From Mycobacterium seoulense (GTDB lineage Bacteria; Actinomycetota; Actinomycetes; Mycobacteriales; Mycobacteriaceae): a stretch of 64,000 nucleotides of DNA. How positions within the stretch are numbered: the stretch's first letter is position 1; every line of letters starts with the position of its first letter. Positions 44,738 through 52,478 of the stretch are shown piece after piece. The translations under genes were made by a program, and so were the position numbers. The notes under the pieces are model-generated. The model worked only from the letters and a program-made list of their open reading frames with translations. It did no database searches and was not told the origin of the DNA. The stretch spans positions 5,332,001 through 5,396,000 of the forward strand of contig NZ_AP022582.1 in assembly GCF_010731595.1 (NCBI RefSeq). The letters run 5' to 3'.

Positions 44738-44743
44738 TAGGCT
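44738..44743 (+). promoter_or_regulatory. -10 box of a leaderless sigJ transcript
   Basis: TAGGCT is followed by six bases and the ATG at 44750, the spacing expected if transcription starts at the A of ATG. This looks like a housekeeping promoter, not an ECF41 one. Confidence 0.5.
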
Positions 44744-44749
44744 CGGGAT

Positions 44750-45667
44750 ATGACCGGGACCGAACAGGTCTCACAATTCGAAGCCCTGCGGCCGCACCTC
44801 ATGGCGGTCGCCTACCGGCTCACGGGCACGGTGGCCGACGCCGAGGACCTCGTCCAGGAAGCCTGGCTGCGGTGGGACGGCCAAGAGGCCGAGATCACCG
44901 ACCTGCGGGCCTGGCTCACCACCGTGGTGAGCCGGCTGGCCCTGGACAAGTTGCGTTCGGCCGCGCACCGGCGCGAGACCTACACCGGCAACTGGCTGCC
45001 GGAGCCGGTGGTGACCGGCCTCGACCGCGCGGATCCGCTGTCGGCCGTGGTGGCCCGCGAGGACGCCCGGTTCGCGGCGATGGTGGTGCTGGAGCGCCTG
45101 TCGCCGGATCAGCGGGTCGCCTTCGTGCTGCATGACGGGTTCGCGGTGCCCTTCGCCGAAGTCGCCGCCGTGCTGGGCACCAGCGAGGCCGCGGCCCGCC
45201 AGCTGGCGTCGCGGGCCCGCAAGGCGGTCGCGGCGGAACCCCCGCCCAAGCCCGACCCGTCGCACGACGAGGTGGTGGGGCTGCTGATGGCCGCGATGGC
45301 CGCCGGCGACCTGGATACCGTGGTCTCGCTGCTGCATCCCGACGTCACCTTCAGCGGCGATTCGAATGGCAAGGCGCCCACGGCCGTTCAGATCATCCAC
45401 GGCCCGGACAAGGTGGTGCGGTTCATGCTGGGCCTTGCGCAACGCTACGGGCCGGCGATGTTCACCTCGTATCAACTGGGGCTGGTCAACGGCGAACTGG
45501 GCATCTACACGGCCGGCTGTCCGGCTTCCGAGGGATACCGGGAGATGTTGCCGCGGATCACCGCGCTCACGGTGCGCGACGGAAAGGTTTGTGCCCTATG
45601 GGATATCGCCAACCCGGACAAGTTCACCGGCTCTCCGCTGCGGTCGATAAGGCCGCCAACCGGATAG
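44750..45667 (+). CDS. sigJ: ECF41-type sigma factor SigJ with SnoaL-like extension
   Basis: 305 residues. Sigma region 2 lies near 10-75 (FEALRPHLMAVAYRLTGTVADAEDLVQEAWLRW) and region 4 near 108-160 (LSPDQRVAFVLHDGFAVPFAEVAAVLGTSEAAARQLASRARK). The C-terminal domain from about 170 is a SnoaL_2-like fold. It has the two ECF41 extension motifs in near-canonical form: FSGDSNGKAP (DGGGK-type) and WDIANPDKFTG (NPDKL-type). In ECF41 factors this extension replaces a separate anti-sigma factor. An ECF41-type promoter is present before the CMD gene at 47196. The 3' end overlaps the convergent racemase-like gene by 72 bp. Confidence 0.93.
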   Translation: MTGTEQVSQFEALRPHLMAVAYRLTGTVADAEDLVQEAWLRWDGQEAEITDLRAWLTTVVSRLALDKLRSAAHRRETYTGNWLPEPVVTGLDRADPLSAVVAREDARFAAMVVLERLSPDQRVAFVLHDGFAVPFAEVAAVLGTSEAAARQLASRARKAVAAEPPPKPDPSHDEVVGLLMAAMAAGDLDTVVSLLHPDVTFSGDSNGKAPTAVQIIHGPDKVVRFMLGLAQRYGPAMFTSYQLGLVNGELGIYTAGCPASEGYREMLPRITALTVRDGKVCALWDIANPDKFTGSPLRSIRPPTG

Positions 45668-46450
45668 CGACCAGCGGCTGGACGGTCTTGTTCCGGCAAG
45701 GGGTTTGGCCACCTCGGAGCCCGGATCCAGCAGAGCGCGACACGAGTGCTCGACGAGCGCGCGCACGCTGTCGATGACGGGTTTGCCCGCGATCTCGGCG
45801 TCGAGGACGCCGGAGAGCTCGGCGCAGTCGAGGAGCAGCGCGTCCACGTCGTCGGCGAGCCCGGTGATGGCCCGGAGGACTTCTCCCGGGATGGGGACGG
45901 GAATCCGTGACCGTCGCAGCGACTCGATGAACCGGTCGATGATCTCCTGATCGCGTGGGGCCGGTGCCACGACGGCGACCCCTACCTGGCCCAGACCGCG
46001 TTCGTACGCCGCCGTGGACACCATGATGCTCGACGCGAGAAGGCGAACCCGGCGGACGTTGAGCCGTTGCAGCGTCCGAGCCGTCGCCTCGACCATTCCG
46101 ATGCATGCCGGTGCGCCCGCCGCGGGGTCGATCGTGGTGGCGTTGCATGCGACGGCGATGACGTCGGCACCGCCTCCGGCGAGCGATCGAGATGTCCGGG
46201 TCACCAGCTGCGGCAACCCCTCCGGGCGCCCGGGCCGGGACAAGCCGGTCGAGGCCGGTCTACCGAGGTGCCGCTGCACGGTGATGGTGTGCACCGTCAC
46301 GTCCGGACTGGAACCACCCGTCAGCGCCCGATGGTGCTCGCACAGCATCGCGTAGAACCGGGCGGTGGCCTGGGGGCCCAGCCCGTCCACGACACCCAGC
46401 CGCCGTTGCCGCGCCCGCCGATCCGGCGCTGGGCTAATCAGTTGGTCCAT
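45596..46450 (-). CDS. Aspartate/glutamate/hydantoin racemase-family protein
   Basis: 284 residues from the ATG at 46450, with GGGAGAA upstream. Both catalytic Cys regions of the family are present: VIAVACNATTI (usually CNT) and LLLDCAELS (usually GCTE). LLASSIMVSTAAYERGL and GEVLRAITGLADDVDALLLD fit the fold. Probably an amino-acid racemase; the substrate is unknown, and the second Cys lies in an atypical context. The last 23 codons or so run antisense to the end of sigJ and look unlike the family, so the frame may have lost its original stop. Confidence 0.75.
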   Translation of the reverse strand: MDQLISPAPDRRARQRRLGVVDGLGPQATARFYAMLCEHHRALTGGSSPDVTVHTITVQRHLGRPASTGLSRPGRPEGLPQLVTRTSRSLAGGGADVIAVACNATTIDPAAGAPACIGMVEATARTLQRLNVRRVRLLASSIMVSTAAYERGLGQVGVAVVAPAPRDQEIIDRFIESLRRSRIPVPIPGEVLRAITGLADDVDALLLDCAELSGVLDAEIAGKPVIDSVRALVEHSCRALLDPGSEVAKPLAGTRPSSRWSLSGWRPYRPQRRAGELVRVGDIP

Positions 46451-46583
46451 GTCGGTTCTCCCGGTCAGGTCGCGTCCGCTTTCGGGCACACGACGACTAT
46501 CCCCTTCGGGCCGGGCGATGTCTTTCCGCCGTTCGGCTCCCGCGGCGGGGGATTTGCCCTTCCCCGTATCGGACGATCTGGGC

Positions 46584-46601
46584 GTCCGACGATCGGGGGA
46601 C
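46584..46601. promoter_or_regulatory. GTCC...GGAC element, site 3
   Basis: GTCCGACGATCGGGGGAC has the CGATCGGGGGAC core of sites 1 and 2 and lies between the CMD gene stop and the racemase-like gene start, about 135 bp before the latter. Confidence 0.45.
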
Positions 46602-46602
46602 G

Positions 46603-47196
46603 CTATCCGGCGCCGACTTCGTCGGCCCACGGAACGCGACAGGCGTCACCGGAGTTGAAGCCCTGTTCGGTGATGCCCAGCGCGGTGTTCATCCGGGCCC
46701 GCATGTTCTCCACGCCGATCTGATAGCTCAGCTCGATCACGCCGGCATCACCGAACCGGGTCCGCAGGTCGGCGACCTGTTCGTCGGTGACGGTGTGCGG
46801 ATCGGTCGTCATCGCGTCGGCGTAGCGGATCGCGGCGCGCTCGTCATCGGTGAAAAGCGGTGAGCTGGCGTAGTTGTCGATGTCTTTGAGCCGCTCGATG
46901 TCGAGGCCGTCGAGACGCTGCAGCATGGTCCCGAAGTCGACGCACCACGAACAGCCGATGCTGCGCGCGGTCCACAACACCGCCAGCTCACGCACGCTGG
47001 CCGGCAGGACCTTCGACGCCCGGTCGAGCATCGTCTCGTGCACCGCGCCGGCGACCAGCAGCTTGCGGTGGTGGGCGGTCACGGTGAAGGGTTCGGGGAC
47101 CTGGCCGTAGCGGCGCTTGGCGATCCGATACATCGCGCGGGTCAGCAGCCCGGCGCGCTCGGGGGGCAGGGGCTCGATGCGGGTTTTTGATGTCAT
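46603..47196 (-). CDS. Carboxymuconolactone decarboxylase (AhpD-like) family protein
   Basis: 197 residues, CMD domain with the redox motif SIGCSWCVDFGT (CxxC, near residue 82) followed by the family His/Asp helix region. These proteins are either alkylhydroperoxidases (AhpD-like) or decarboxylases; the CxxC favours peroxide or thiol chemistry. A CGTCACA-N16-CGTC promoter 8 bp before the ATG fits ECF41 sigma factors, and sigJ is 1.5 kb away. CMD genes are the classic partners of ECF41 sigma factors. Confidence 0.88.
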   Translation of the reverse strand: MTSKTRIEPLPPERAGLLTRAMYRIAKRRYGQVPEPFTVTAHHRKLLVAGAVHETMLDRASKVLPASVRELAVLWTARSIGCSWCVDFGTMLQRLDGLDIERLKDIDNYASSPLFTDDERAAIRYADAMTTDPHTVTDEQVADLRTRFGDAGVIELSYQIGVENMRARMNTALGITEQGFNSGDACRVPWADEVGAG

Positions 47197-47204
47197 ACCC
47201 GTCA

Positions 47205-47231
47205 GACGGGATGGGCCGCGAAAGTGTGACG
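47205..47231 (-). promoter_or_regulatory. ECF41-type promoter upstream of the CMD gene
   Basis: Minus strand: -35 CGTCACA (47231-47225), 16-bp spacer, -10 CGTC (47208-47205), ATG 8 bases later. The published ECF41 consensus is TGTCACA-N16-CGTC, so ten of eleven defined bases match with the exact spacing. Confidence 0.75.
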
Positions 47232-47262
47232 GGGTTTTCCGCCCAATGGGCGACTGCCGAAC

Positions 47263-47284
47263 TTGATATCGCCGGCGCTATCAA
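47263..47284. promoter_or_regulatory. 22-bp imperfect palindrome, operator candidate
   Basis: TTGATA arms at 47263-47268 and TATCAA at 47279-47284 flank a TC-GCCGGC-GC centre; 20 of 22 positions are symmetric. It lies in the 202-bp gap between the CMD gene and the divergent GGDEF gene. Confidence 0.5.
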
Positions 47285-47398
47285 ATTCGCCAGGCGTCCC
47301 ACGCAGAGGCGGCAATCTGCTTCGACGGCCGCGCGGGAGTCGTACCATGCCGCTAGCCACTCGGCGTCGATGACCAGTGGTCAGCAGGGGAGCCAACG

Positions 47399-48469
47399 AT
47401 GACCGCGCTGTTCAGCCCATGGTGGCGCGCCGATCAGTATGACTGGCTCTCCGGTTACCTCGCGTCGCGACGCCTCAGCGGAGCCACCCGGGCGGTGATG
47501 GCCTCGATCGCCGCGTCGATGGTGTTGTGCCTTCTCGCGCTGCTGGCCGGTTCGGACGGTCCCCGCGGGCAGCTCCCGGTGGCGATGATGTGGCTTGCCG
47601 TCGCCGGCGGGGTCGCCGGAGTGTTGTTGTGGATATGGCGCTGGCCCACACGCCGGCAGTCCGTCGTCTTCGCCGTCACGTGCAACACCGCAGTGGCCCT
47701 GGCGTGTCTGGCGCACCCGAACCCGCTGGCCGCCCTGATCGGGTGCATCGCTTTTGCGACGTTCGGCGCCTACATGGCGTTCTTCCACACGACGGGATTG
47801 GTGCTGTACAACTTCGCGGTGGCCGCCGCGGTCGGCTCATGGGAGGCCTTGTCGCTGGCGCGATCCGGGCACCCCAACCTCGCCGGCGTGGATTTGTGGC
47901 TGGTGATCGAGGTCAATATCGCCCTGCCGTTGGCGATCCGGGTCCTGGTGCGCGCCCTGTCGGGCGACCTGCTGACTGCGGACCGCGATCCGTTGACGGG
48001 CCTGCTCAACCGGCGCGCATTTCAGCACGAGGCGCTGGGGATGATCCTGGCGCGCCGCGGCATCGACTCCCACCTCGTGGTCATGCTGATCGACCTCGAC
48101 AGGTTCAAGGCCCTCAACGACAGGTGCGGCCACGCCGCCGGTGACCATGCGCTGGTCCAGGTTGCCCAGGCGCTGTTGGCTGCCGCCGACGGCCAGGCGG
48201 TGGTGGCGCGAAGCGGCGGCGAGGAATTCCTGTTGGCCGGCACTTCGGCGGCCTGCAACGCCGAGTCGTTGGCCGCGCGGATGTGCCGGGCCATCGCGGC
48301 CTCGACCGCGGGCGTCACCGCCAGCATCGGCACGGCCTGCGCCCGCCTCGACGACACCGCTGTCGAACCGCAAGCTCTTCTGGGCGAGTTGATCACCGCC
48401 GCCGACGCGGCGATGTATCAGGCTAAACGGTTGGGGGGCAACCGAAGTAGTCATCACGAACTCTGTTGA
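47399..48469 (+). CDS. Membrane-bound GGDEF protein (diguanylate cyclase)
   Basis: 356 residues. Five or six membrane helices fill about residues 30-185, with no recognised sensor family. The GGDEF domain follows near 192-350, starting DPLTGLLNRRAF, with LIDLDRFKALNDRCGHAAGD and the active site ARSGGEEFLLAG. The catalytic residues are intact, so it should make cyclic-di-GMP from GTP. The inhibitory RxxD site expected five residues before GGEEF is absent (AADGQAV). No EAL domain. Convergent with sdhB. Confidence 0.9.
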   Translation: MTALFSPWWRADQYDWLSGYLASRRLSGATRAVMASIAASMVLCLLALLAGSDGPRGQLPVAMMWLAVAGGVAGVLLWIWRWPTRRQSVVFAVTCNTAVALACLAHPNPLAALIGCIAFATFGAYMAFFHTTGLVLYNFAVAAAVGSWEALSLARSGHPNLAGVDLWLVIEVNIALPLAIRVLVRALSGDLLTADRDPLTGLLNRRAFQHEALGMILARRGIDSHLVVMLIDLDRFKALNDRCGHAAGDHALVQVAQALLAAADGQAVVARSGGEEFLLAGTSAACNAESLAARMCRAIAASTAGVTASIGTACARLDDTAVEPQALLGELITAADAAMYQAKRLGGNRSSHHELC

Positions 48470-48477
48470 CCCGCTGG

Positions 48478-49278
48478 TCAGCGCGTGAACATCAGCGCGC
48501 GCTTGACCTCCTGGATGGCCTTGGTGATCTGGATGCCGCGCGGGCAGCACTCGGTGCAGTTGAAGGTGGTGCGGCACCGCCACACGCCGTCCACCTCGTT
48601 GAGGATGTCAAGGCGTTCGGCGGCGGCCTCGTCGCGGCTGTCGAAGATGAACCGGTGCGCGTTGACGATCGCCGCGGGGCCGTAGTAGCTGCCCTCGTGC
48701 CAGAACACCGGGCAGCTGGTGGTGCAGGCCGCGCACAGGATGCATTTGGTGGTGTCGTCGTAGCGGGCGCGGTCGGTGGGGCTCTGAATGCGTTCCCGCG
48801 TAGGCGGATTCCCGCTGGTGACCAGGTACGGCTTGACCGCGCGGTAGGCGTCGAAGAACGGCTCCATGTTGACGACCAGGTCCTTCTCCACCGGCAGGCC
48901 GCGGATCGGTTCGACCGTGACGGTGAGTTGCTTGCCCTTCTTCTCGGGCAGCAGGTCGCGCATCAGCACCTTGCAGGCCAGCCGGTTGACGCCGTTGATG
49001 CGCATGGCGTCCGAACCGCACACCCCGTGGGCGCAGGACCGCCGGAAGGTCAGCGTCCCGTCCAGGTAGCTCTTGATGTAGATCAGCAGGTTGAGCAGCC
49101 GGTCGCTGGGCAGGCATGGCACCCGAAAGCTTTGCCAGCCACCGGTCTTCGCGAAGGCGTCGGGATCGTCGGGGTTGAACCGGGCGATCTTGACCGTCAC
49201 CATCACCGCCCCCTCGGGGATGGGCGGCAAGGGCGGCTCCGGTCCGCGGTCCACCTCGACGTCGGCACTCTCGGACAT
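48478..49278 (-). CDS. sdhB: Succinate dehydrogenase iron-sulfur subunit
   Basis: 266 residues (Rv3319). Cys clusters: CAHGVCGSDAMRINGVNRLAC for [2Fe-2S], CILCAACTTSCPVFW for [4Fe-4S], and CRTTFNCTECCPRGI for [3Fe-4S]. It passes electrons from the flavoprotein subunit to quinone in the membrane. The ATG shares one base with the sdhA stop (TGATG); it is the last gene of the sdhCDAB operon. Confidence 0.96.
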   Translation of the reverse strand: MSESADVEVDRGPEPPLPPIPEGAVMVTVKIARFNPDDPDAFAKTGGWQSFRVPCLPSDRLLNLLIYIKSYLDGTLTFRRSCAHGVCGSDAMRINGVNRLACKVLMRDLLPEKKGKQLTVTVEPIRGLPVEKDLVVNMEPFFDAYRAVKPYLVTSGNPPTRERIQSPTDRARYDDTTKCILCAACTTSCPVFWHEGSYYGPAAIVNAHRFIFDSRDEAAAERLDILNEVDGVWRCRTTFNCTECCPRGIQITKAIQEVKRALMFTR

Positions 49279-51032
49279 CAGTACTTCCGCTCCTTCGGCT
49301 CGTAGCGGGTCTGCACGACGGGCTTGAAGTCCAGTGCGATGTCGCTCAGCAGAGCGGTGCCCTGTTTGTACGCCATGGTGTGGCGCATGTAGTTGACGTC
49401 GTCGCGGTTCGGGTAGTCCTCCCGCGCATGGCCGCCGCGCGACTCCTTGCGGTTCAGCGCGCCCACCACGGTGACCTCGGCCAGCTCCAGCAGGAAGCCC
49501 AGCTCGATGGCCTCCAGCAGGTCGCTGTTGAAGCGTTTCCCCTTGTCGTGCACGGTGATTCGGGAGTACCGCTCCTTGAGCGCGTGGATGTCGGTCAGCG
49601 CCTGCTTCAGCGTCTCCTCGGTGCGAAACACCGCGGCGTTGTTGTCCATCGACTGCTGCAGCGCACCGCGGATGTCGGCCACCCGCTCGTTGCCGTGCTC
49701 GTTCAGGATGTCGGCCACCCAGCCGACGACCATCGCCTCGGGATTCGGTGGCATCGCGACGAAGTCGTGCCCCCGCGCGTAGTTAACGGCGGCGATGCCG
49801 GCGCGGCGGCCGAAGACGTTGATGTCCAACAGCGAGTTGGTGCCCAGCCGGTTGGCGCCGTGCACCGACACGCACGCGCATTCGCCCGCCGCGTACAGGC
49901 CCGGCACCGTGGAGGTGTTGTCCCGCAACACCTGTCCGGTGACGGTGGTCGGGATGCCGCCCATCACGTAGTGACACGTCGGGTACACCGGGACCAGTTC
50001 GTGCACCGGGTCCACGCCCAGGTAGGTGCGGGCGAACTCGGTGATGTCGGGCAACTTGGCCTCGAGCACGTCCTCGCCGAGGTGGCGGACGTCGATGTAG
50101 ACGTAATCCTTGTGCGGGCCGGCGCCGCGGCCCTCGAGCACCTCCAGCACCATCGAGCGGGCGACGATGTCGCGCGGCGCCAGGTCCACGATCGTCGGCG
50201 CGTAGCGCTCCATGAACCGCTCGCCTTCGCCGTTGAGCAGCCGGCCGCCCTCGCCGCGCACCGCCTCGGAGATCAAGATGCCCAACCCCGCCAGACCGGT
50301 CGGGTGGAACTGGTGAAACTCCATGTCCTCCAACGGAAGTCCCTTGCGGAACACGATCCCGATGCCGTCGCCGGTGAGCGTGTGCGCGTTGGAGGTGGTC
50401 TTGTACATCCGGCCCGAACCGCCGGTGGCGATCACCACGGCCTTGGCGTGGAAGACGTGGATCTCGCCGGTGGCCAGCTCGTAGGCCACCACGCCGGTGG
50501 CCACCGGCCCGCTCGGCGTCTCGGTGAGGACCAGGTCCAGCGCGTAGAACTCGTTGAAGAACTGCACGTCGTGCTTGACGCAGTTCTGGTAGAGGGTCTG
50601 CAGGATCATGTGGCCGGTGCGGTCGGCCGCGTAGCACGCCCGGCGCACCGGGGCCTTACCGTGTTCGCGGGTGTGCCCGCCGAACCGGCGCTGGTCGATG
50701 CGGCCCTCGGGGGTGCGGTTGAACGGCATCCCCATCTTTTCCAGGTCGAGCACCGCGTCGATGGCTTCCTTGCACATGATCTCCACCGCGTCCTGGTCGG
50801 CGAGGTAGTCGCCGCCCTTGACGGTGTCGAAGGTGTGCCATTCCCAGTTGTCGTCCTCGACGTTGGCCAGGGCCGCGCACATGCCGCCCTGCGCGGCGCC
50901 GGTGTGGCTGCGGGTGGGGTAGAGCTTGGTCAACACCGCGGTGCGCACCCGCGGACCGGCCTCCACCGCCGCGCGCATGCCGGCACCGCCGGCCCCGACG
51001 ATCACGACGTCGTATCGGTGTTGCTGGATCAC
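49278..51032 (-). CDS. sdhA: Succinate dehydrogenase flavoprotein subunit
   Basis: 584 residues (Rv3318). Dinucleotide-binding VVIVGAGGAGMRAA at the N terminus, the FAD-linked His in YPTRSHTGAAQGG, substrate-site residues in QFHPTGL and GEGGRLLNGEGERFM, and the catalytic Arg region. It oxidises succinate to fumarate on the cytosolic face. The start is GTG, one base after the sdhD stop; the operon order is sdhC-sdhD-sdhA-sdhB. Confidence 0.96.
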   Translation of the reverse strand: MIQQHRYDVVIVGAGGAGMRAAVEAGPRVRTAVLTKLYPTRSHTGAAQGGMCAALANVEDDNWEWHTFDTVKGGDYLADQDAVEIMCKEAIDAVLDLEKMGMPFNRTPEGRIDQRRFGGHTREHGKAPVRRACYAADRTGHMILQTLYQNCVKHDVQFFNEFYALDLVLTETPSGPVATGVVAYELATGEIHVFHAKAVVIATGGSGRMYKTTSNAHTLTGDGIGIVFRKGLPLEDMEFHQFHPTGLAGLGILISEAVRGEGGRLLNGEGERFMERYAPTIVDLAPRDIVARSMVLEVLEGRGAGPHKDYVYIDVRHLGEDVLEAKLPDITEFARTYLGVDPVHELVPVYPTCHYVMGGIPTTVTGQVLRDNTSTVPGLYAAGECACVSVHGANRLGTNSLLDINVFGRRAGIAAVNYARGHDFVAMPPNPEAMVVGWVADILNEHGNERVADIRGALQQSMDNNAAVFRTEETLKQALTDIHALKERYSRITVHDKGKRFNSDLLEAIELGFLLELAEVTVVGALNRKESRGGHAREDYPNRDDVNYMRHTMAYKQGTALLSDIALDFKPVVQTRYEPKERKY

Positions 51033-51033
51033 C

Positions 51034-51504
51034 TCAGCCTCCGATATTCGGGTCGAATGTCACCAGCACGTAGGTGCCGAGCACCAGCGTGAACCCCATC
51101 GACAACAGCAGCAGGCTGTTGAGCCAGAACCGGGTGCTGTCCTTGCGGCTGTAGTCGTCGATGATGGTGCGCAGGCCGTTGCCGCCGTGCAGCTGCGCCA
51201 GCCACAACAGCGCCAAATCCCAGAACTGCCAGAACGGCGAGGCCCAGCGCTGCGCCACATAGTTGAAGTCGATGCGGTAAACGCCGTCGTCCCACATCAG
51301 CATGATGAACAGGTGGCCGACGGCCAGGACGATGAGCGCGACCCCGGAGAACCGCATGAACAGCCACGCGAACTTCTCGAAGTTGGGGATGCCGGCCCGG
51401 CGCCGCGGCGAGCGCGGGTTGTCGAGGCTGGCGGGCCGGTCGTGGCTGCGCTGCCGCACCGGGGCCACCTGGCCCCGGCCGAGCTGCAGGTCGGGGGAGC
51501 TCAT
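51034..51504 (-). CDS. sdhD: Succinate dehydrogenase membrane anchor SdhD
   Basis: 156 residues from the ATG at 51504 with three membrane helices (near 50-70, 92-110 and 130-150). A hydrophilic Arg-rich N terminus of about 40 residues precedes them. WLAQLHGGNGLRTIIDDYSRKD holds the conserved His and Asp/Tyr of the haem/quinone region. With SdhC it anchors the dehydrogenase and binds quinone. The ATG overlaps the sdhC stop (ATGA). Confidence 0.92.
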   Translation of the reverse strand: MSSPDLQLGRGQVAPVRQRSHDRPASLDNPRSPRRRAGIPNFEKFAWLFMRFSGVALIVLAVGHLFIMLMWDDGVYRIDFNYVAQRWASPFWQFWDLALLWLAQLHGGNGLRTIIDDYSRKDSTRFWLNSLLLLSMGFTLVLGTYVLVTFDPNIGG

Positions 51505-51959
51505 CGGAGGTGCTCGGTGATGTGGATGCCGGTCACCACGCCGGCCGGGACCATGAGCAGCAGGAAGACGACGCCGACGATCCAGAACATCACCTTCTGG
51601 TAGCGGGGGCCCTCGGACCAGAAGTCGATGAGGATGACTCGAATCCCGTTCAGCCCGTGGAAGAGCACGGCGGCCACCAGCCCGTACTCCATCAGGCCGA
51701 CGACCGGCGTCTGATAGTCGTGGATCACCGCGTTGTAGGTCTGCGGGCTGACCCGCAGCATCGCGGCGTCCAGCACGTGGACGAACAAGAAGAAGAAGAT
51801 CGTCGCGCCGCTGATGCGGTGCAGCACCCACGACCACATGCCCGGGTCACCCCGATACAGGGTCCGGGGTGGTCGCCGCCTGCGCGAGGGCGCAGATTCT
51901 GGTGCCGGATCCGCGGTCGTCGCCTGTGTGGTCACCCAGTCCTCACCGCCTTCTGACAT
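51501..51959 (-). CDS. sdhC: Succinate dehydrogenase cytochrome b556 subunit SdhC
   Basis: 152 residues. Three helices follow a charged N terminus; the family motif WVLHRISGATIFFFLFVHVLDA carries the Arg and Ser of the quinone site and a His haem ligand. M. tuberculosis SdhC is about 40 residues shorter, so translation may start downstream, for example at the GTG at 51935; the longer form is kept because no better site is visible. First gene of the operon, divergent from cdd. Confidence 0.9.
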   Translation of the reverse strand: MSEGGEDWVTTQATTADPAPESAPSRRRRPPRTLYRGDPGMWSWVLHRISGATIFFFLFVHVLDAAMLRVSPQTYNAVIHDYQTPVVGLMEYGLVAAVLFHGLNGIRVILIDFWSEGPRYQKVMFWIVGVVFLLLMVPAGVVTGIHITEHLR

Positions 51960-52079
51960 CGGGGCAGTTCAGCCTAACCCCGCCGGGGCGGCGCCCGCGC
52001 CAAGCGGTCCGCCCATCCACGTGCCATGCCGGAGTTAGGGTGGCAGTCTCACGTCCCCTTAGACGAGCGGGGTTGCGTT

Positions 52080-52478
52080 ATGCCGAATATCGATTGGAAT
52101 GCGCTGCGTCACAAGGCAATCGGTGCCGCGGCGGGGGCCTACGCGCCGTACTCGCGGTTCCCGGTGGGGGCGGCCGCGCTGGTCGACGACGGCCGCGTGG
52201 TCACCGGCTGCAATGTGGAAAACATCTCATATGGCCTTGCTCTCTGCGCCGAATGCGGTGTGGTGTGCGCCCTACACACCACCGGCGGCGGCCGGCTGAT
52301 CGCGCTGGCCTGCGTCGACGGCCGGGGAGCCACCCTGATGCCGTGCGGGCGATGCCGCCAGGTGCTGCTCGAGCACGGCGGCCCCGGGCTGCTGATCGAC
52401 CATCCGGCCGGGCCCCGCCCCCTCGGCGAGCTGCTTCCCGACGCCTTCAGCGCCGACCTGCCACGGGAACCCCGTTGA
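52080..52478 (+). CDS. cdd: Cytidine deaminase
   Basis: 132 residues, homotetrameric zinc cytidine deaminase (Rv3315c). Zinc ligands are the Cys of ALCAECGVV and the two Cys of PCGRCRQ; the catalytic Glu is in CAE. FPVGAAALVDDGRVVTGCNVENISYGL is the substrate region. It deaminates cytidine and deoxycytidine to uridine forms. The start is set at the ATG at 52080; an upstream in-frame ATG would add 18 residues not found in the family. Its stop overlaps the TTG start of deoA. Confidence 0.95.
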   Translation: MPNIDWNALRHKAIGAAAGAYAPYSRFPVGAAALVDDGRVVTGCNVENISYGLALCAECGVVCALHTTGGGRLIALACVDGRGATLMPCGRCRQVLLEHGGPGLLIDHPAGPRPLGELLPDAFSADLPREPR

